Source: Sphingobacteriales bacterium (GTDB lineage: Bacteria; Bacteroidota; Bacteroidia; Chitinophagales; UBA2359). Taken from it: a DNA stretch of 64,000 nucleotides. The stretch is taken from the NCBI GenBank assembly GCA_016718845.1, contig JADKCK010000041.1, positions 1 to 64,000 of the forward strand. Reading direction: 5' to 3'. The notes under the pieces were generated by a model, which saw nothing but the letters and a program-made list of their open reading frames with translations, was not told the origin of the DNA and ran no database searches. A program made the position numbers and the translations under genes. Positions 60,663-64,000 of this stretch are shown in pieces. Within the stretch, counting starts at the first letter, position 1; each line of letters opens with the position of its first letter.

Positions 60663-60692
60663 GCCATTTTGTAGGTAATATGGAGATAAGAC

Positions 60693-60731
60693 AAAAAAAA
60701 TAACCTCCACAGATGCAAGCATCTGCAGAGG
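60693..60731 (-). terminator. Terminator of tRNA-Gln
   Basis: CCTCCACAGATG / CATCTGCAGAGG stem followed on the minus strand by TTATTTTTTTT, 22 bp after the tRNA 3' end. Confidence 0.85.
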
Positions 60732-60752
60732 CATTTCTATTAACCAAACCCG

Positions 60753-60825
60753 TTGGTCCGCCAGGTTTCGAACCTGGACTCTTCTGAACCAAAATCAGAC
60801 GTGTTGCCAGTTACACCACGGACCA
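60753..60825 (-). tRNA. tRNA-Gln (anticodon TTG)
   Basis: Minus strand TGGTCCG...CGGACCA acceptor stem (T1-A72 pair, typical of tRNA-Gln), discriminator A, T arm CCAGG-TTCGAAA-CCTGG, anticodon arm TCTGA-TTTTGGT-TCAGA with TTG. CCA is not encoded. Confidence 0.94.
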
Positions 60826-60863
60826 ATCTGCAACAATAAGGCATTACCCCTTCAATTGCGATG

Positions 60864-60894
60864 CAAAGGTACAACGAGTTTTTGAAACTACCAA
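60864..60894 (-). promoter_or_regulatory. Promoter of tRNA-Gln
   Basis: Minus strand TTGG (60891-60894), 19-base spacer, TACCTTTG (60864-60871), about 40 bp before the tRNA. Confidence 0.65.
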
Positions 60895-60945
60895 TACTTT
60901 GCTGTTTTTTTTGTAAATTTTTTTTTCCTTAAACTATTAATAAGC

Positions 60946-61654
60946 CTAATTTATTTCGTTTGGGGGCAAATCCGTCGGAATAATTAGCGAATCGGGGTGT
61001 AGTTCGTCGTTGGCTTCAACTATTTGTTCATTTGATTGTTTGGGTTGTATTGTTTCTGGAAAATTAACCGATTGTTGCACCCGCAAGGCTTGTTGATAGT
61101 GTCGTTGTTCGTGAATGGTGATAATTGCCATTGCATCAGCCAAATTATAAGTAACAAACGATGCTACGGGCGATGTAAGTATTATTTTTGTGTGTGCTAC
61201 CTCGTTCATTTGCCCAACATAGTTTATTAGTTGTTGTTGATGTGCCAAAAACTGCTCGATTATATCGCCGCTTAAAGCACTGCTGCTAGGCAACATTTGC
61301 TCAACGGTTTTGTATTTTTGGGTGTTGCTTGGTTGTAGTTGTTTGATGAGCATCTTACCAAAAAAAGAAGGTAAAACAGGCAACGACTCCCAGAACGAGA
61401 ACTCTTTTTCGTCTTTTACAATCTTATCAAAGGTGTCAAAGTAAGCTTTGTTGATGATGATAAGGTGTTCTAAGCATTGAGCAATGCTCCAAGTGTCGGT
61501 ATTAGGTTTCCAGTTGAGTTGTTCGGTGCTTAATGTGCCAAATTGTTTAGCAACCTCATCGCTTATGGTTTGCAAATCGGCGGCAAAGGCTTGCCAATAG
61601 GCAGGCGGCGGGGATAGGAGATGGGCTTACAGCAATATTTGATTCGTTGGACAT
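60946..61654 (-). CDS. DinB-family protein, frame break near N-terminus
   Basis: The body (60946-about 61600) is a DinB/YfiT four-helix protein: LNWKPNTDTWSIAQCLEHLIIINKAYFDTF, a Ser-rich middle, and ITIHEQRHYQQALRVQQ with the metal-binding His residues of the family (H in CLEHL, H in IHEQRHYQQ). The frame continues upstream (AYWQAFAADLQTISDE) but has no ATG. An ATG at 61654 (MSNESNIAVSPSPIPAAC) is in another frame and joins it if one base is removed near 61600-61608. A frameshift or sequencing error is therefore likely. DinB proteins may be thiol-dependent hydrolases or S-transferases; function here unknown. Confidence 0.8.
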
Positions 61655-63470
61655 AGCAAAATGGTTTTGTGACTGCAAAGGTACAACAAAAACAACAAAT
61701 AAACGTGGAATGAAGGGAAGAAAAGTTGGGAAATACGAGGGGGTAGTTGCTTTGGCAGGGGTGTACTAAAGGCTGGTTGACTTTGGTTGGGGTGTTTTTT
61801 GTGTTATGTGGGCAAAATGGGTTGGCGAGTTGGAGGCGATAGAACACGTTTAAGGTCGGCGGTCGATTTAAACGGAAACACTTTCCTAAATTTATTTGTG
61901 AATGACGATTGTTGAAGGAAACAACGTTTGTTTTCGTTTTTGCGTTGCCACCGCCGGCGTTGTAGAAGTCTTGCCAACGGTATCGTAATTAATGTGGGTG
62001 TGCGGTTTTGAATGAACTTGTCTGCTATTGGAAGATTACCAAACAACCCTGTGAGCTTGGGGGATTTAGCAGTTGCGAAATATGTTAAACCATACTTGTT
62101 ACAAATGGTCTGCAAGCTTTAGGGTAAATTTTGCTGGCTGTGGTTGGGCGGCCTTTTACCTTCTGTAAAAAATGCTACATAACGCAAACCTGCATTTAAG
62201 CTAAGATTTGGGTGTATTGTCCAGTCGTCTTCAATAAAAGTGGCAATTTCGTTGGCTTGTGCTGTACTCTGTCGTTCTTGGCTATAGTTAGGTTCAGCAA
62301 GGGATCGCTGACGGGTAAATCTACTTGGTCCTATGGTGTGTAGCCTGTGATGTGATGTTGGGGAGAACACCAACAGCTGTTGATTGTTAGTTGGGTTTGT
62401 TCACTGTGCTGTTAAAAGTTTGTTGAGTAAATAAGGCAATTTGTTGTGCCAAAGTTTTAACATTGGATTTATTATTCGGTTATACCGCATAGTTAAGGTG
62501 GTATTACCCCAATCGAGGGTAAATTTATCACCTTTAGTGTCCGACCAACCAATTTTGTTGAGCTGATTATCGTGTCCGTTGTAAAAACTAACAAACAGCC
62601 TGTTTTTTTCATCAAACTTGTAATTTATTTTTGCATTTACATCGTAAAACTGATAGTTGTTGTACAACTCGCGTTTGCCTTGCTCAAACAAGCGTTTTTG
62701 GGTTAATAAAACTAAGCCAATATACGATGCACGCGCCGATGCAATAAACGATAATTTGTCTTTGTACAAAGGTCCCTCGATAAGGGCATGTGCCGATGTT
62801 AAACCCAAACCTACCTTACCCGTTATTTTTTGATTGTTGCCTTCTTTCATCGTAACATCTAAAACCGACGACAACCTACCACCATAACGCGACGGAAATC
62901 CACCTTTTAGCAATTCGACATGGTTAATGGCATCGGTATTAAATACCGACAAAAAACCATACAAATGCGATACATTATAAACATGGCATCGTCAACAAAA
63001 TCAAATTTGGTGGCACTACCACCACGTACTAAGGCGGGCCTTCCCACGGTGTGTAGCTAATACCTTTATAATATCGCTCTCGCCGCCAATTGTAGGCACT
63101 CTTTCCAGCTGCTTTATAGGTATGTCAATAACACTCATTTGCGTTTTGCGTTGCCAAAGGTCTGCTTCGTTAGCTGTTATTACTACTTCTTTAAGTACTA
63201 CGCTATGTAAGCTAATATTTAGTGTGGTGTCTTTTGTGGTGTTTACAGAAACATAAGGTAGGAGCGGCTACTTTCCCTGCCCACCAAACTAAAAACCATA
63301 ATCGTTGGCTATGTGCCTAGGGCGTCGAAACCCCGCCCCAATTATGTACTCGCCTGTTTGAGAGTCGGTGATAGTACCGCTAATGCTATTGTTTTGTGCC
63401 AAACAAATGTTTGTCGAACAAAATGAGTAAGAACTAAGAAAAAATTTTGCTTATTTTTGATGATAATCAT
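61655..63470 (-). pseudogene. TonB-dependent receptor broken into several frames (possible sequencing errors)
   Basis: ATG at 63470 begins MIIIKNKQNFFLVL, and a change of frame gives ...SISGTITDSQTGEYIIGA, a carboxypeptidase-regulatory-like domain. Then VVITANEADLWQRKTQMSVI, VPTIGGESDIIKVL and VRGGSATKFDFVDDAM (plug domain) appear. Near 62990 adding one G joins this to VYNVSHLYGFLSVFNTDAIN, leading into LLKGGFPSRYGGRLSSVLDV and barrel strands (ARASYIGLVLLTQKR; YNNYQFYDVNAKINYKF). Further strands (IEDDWTIHPNLSLNAGLRY) are in other frames. The protein signal survives several single-base breaks. The total span is too short for a normal 750-900-residue receptor, so material may be missing at the 3' end. 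It probably imports an unknown nutrient across the outer membrane, if intact. Confidence 0.7.
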
Positions 63471-63510
63471 TTTTTTAAGAAATAAAACAAGGTAATACTA
63501 CAACAATAAA

Positions 63511-64000
63511 TTAGGGATAAATCACCAACTCGTTAACCGATGATGCCGTTACGTGTCCATAACCGTTTTGTATGTTGCTGTACGTATTATAGGGTTCACG
63601 AAAAAGGACATCTTCTACTAAAAAAGGTTGGTCTACGTAGGTTTCGTAAAACCGATATTTTGTAAGATGGGTATAGAGTTTGATGCAAATAGGCGGCATC
63701 GAGGTTAAATTACCGACCAGGGTATGTTAATTTGCGCTGTTTGCCCGTTAAAACACTCATCGTTGAAATAGGGACCCATATCACCCGTTTTACACCCCAT
63801 TACTGGGGAGCTATAATCCCCATCTGCTTGTAAGCATGCCCTACAAGATAGTAGTTTTTTCATGGCGGGTCGTTAAAACTAAAACTAAGCGATGATTATT
63901 TGGTAATGGTCGCATCGCTGATATTTAGACTGGGGAGGCTGGGGTGTATGTAGATAGTCTAACTCTGCCGATCAAGTATTGCCTGTGGTTTTTTCCTGGA
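63511..64000 (-). pseudogene. DUF4249-like lipoprotein fragment, frame-broken, truncated by window end
   Basis: Pieces in different frames: MGPYFNDECFNGQTAQINIP, then LYTHLTKYRFYETYVDQPFL and VEDVLFREPYNTYSNIQNGYG ending at VIYP (stop 63511). The 'F.G', 'YR..E' and 'SNIQNGYG' order matches the C-terminal half of DUF4249 proteins, which accompany TonB receptors in Bacteroidota. Its start lies beyond the window or is lost to frame breaks; the first ~150 bases of this fragment (63850-64000) translate poorly. Confidence 0.5.

Noticed and set aside
61563..62115. Two minus-strand frames of about 100 codons
   Set aside because: They lie in the frame-broken region at the end of the TonB receptor and show no consistent domain.

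Overview
The window comes from a member of the Bacteroidota (probably Saprospiria/Chitinophagia-like; the genus cannot be told from this sequence). Evidence: several secreted proteins end in type IX secretion (T9SS) sorting domains of type A and type B; there is a PorE-like T9SS outer-membrane/periplasmic gene; families such as DUF4139, DUF4199, DUF3667, DUF4249 and SO2930-type cytochromes are present; promoters match TTTG-N19/20-TAnnTTTG rather than the E. coli consensus; and the DNA is AT-rich with abundant strong stem-loop terminators.

Layout. 1-11 kb (almost all minus strand): a truncated lipoprotein, a DUF4139 protein, a fused dipeptide/oligopeptide ABC ATPase, and a molybdopterin oxidoreductase (FdhF/YdeP type) with its sulfurtransferase FdhD and three tightly overlapping small genes (DUF1801, DUF4199, DUF7009-like), then a DUF3667 membrane protein and tRNA-Arg(TCG). 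11.7-14 kb (plus): acyl-CoA thioesterase and acyl-CoA carboxylase beta subunit. 14-19.8 kb (minus): a reactive-sulfur cluster: ArsR regulator, TSUP/TauE exporter, single-domain rhodanese, persulfide-dioxygenase-like/rhodanese fusion, two half-size YeeE/YedE transporters and thioredoxin, with a SAM methyltransferase placed between two near-identical 100-bp promoter copies. 20-25 kb: AraC regulator, Bcp peroxiredoxin, an isolated T9SS-tail-like protein, M42 aminopeptidase, TrmD, and intergenic regions full of tandem and inverted repeats. 25-37 kb: diheme cytochrome, frameshifted T9SS protein, MscL, DnaA, penicillin-binding protein 1A, PruA. 37-55 kb: T9SS type B lectin-like protein, two exported/lipoprotein genes (one with a CxxCH heme site), an SbcD without SbcC, a frameshifted PorE-like gene, ParE, Uma2, a helical-repeat protein, and two adjacent T9SS type A proteins, the second carrying an intact-looking lysyl oxidase domain. 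55-64 kb: RecQ, secreted proteins, an ElaA-type GNAT, tRNA-Gln(TTG), DinB-family protein, and a frame-broken TonB receptor and DUF4249 gene.

How genes work together. The sulfur cluster reads as uptake or export of sulfur species (YeeE/YedE, TSUP), oxidation and transfer of persulfide sulfur (dioxygenase-rhodanese, rhodanese) and thiol reduction (thioredoxin), probably controlled by the ArsR protein through an inverted-repeat operator just downstream of a TACCTTTG -7 box; the same promoter/operator also precedes the methyltransferase. FdhD is expected to sulfurate the molybdenum cofactor of the nearby FdhF-like enzyme. T9SS substrates and the PorE-like component belong to one secretion system whose core genes are elsewhere.

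Repeats. A ~100-bp palindromic element occurs four times in intergenic DNA (2.2, 34.9, 46.7, 57.3 kb), one copy lying in the likely 5' leader of recQ. Other repeat families: a 31-bp inverted-repeat element, a 43-bp tandem array, an ~82-bp tandem array with perfect hairpins, and two terminators sharing one core. Several single-base frame breaks (26.7, 44.35, 61.6 and 62-64 kb) preserve the protein signal in the next frame, which looks more like sequencing error than gene decay; the last ~2.4 kb should be read with caution.
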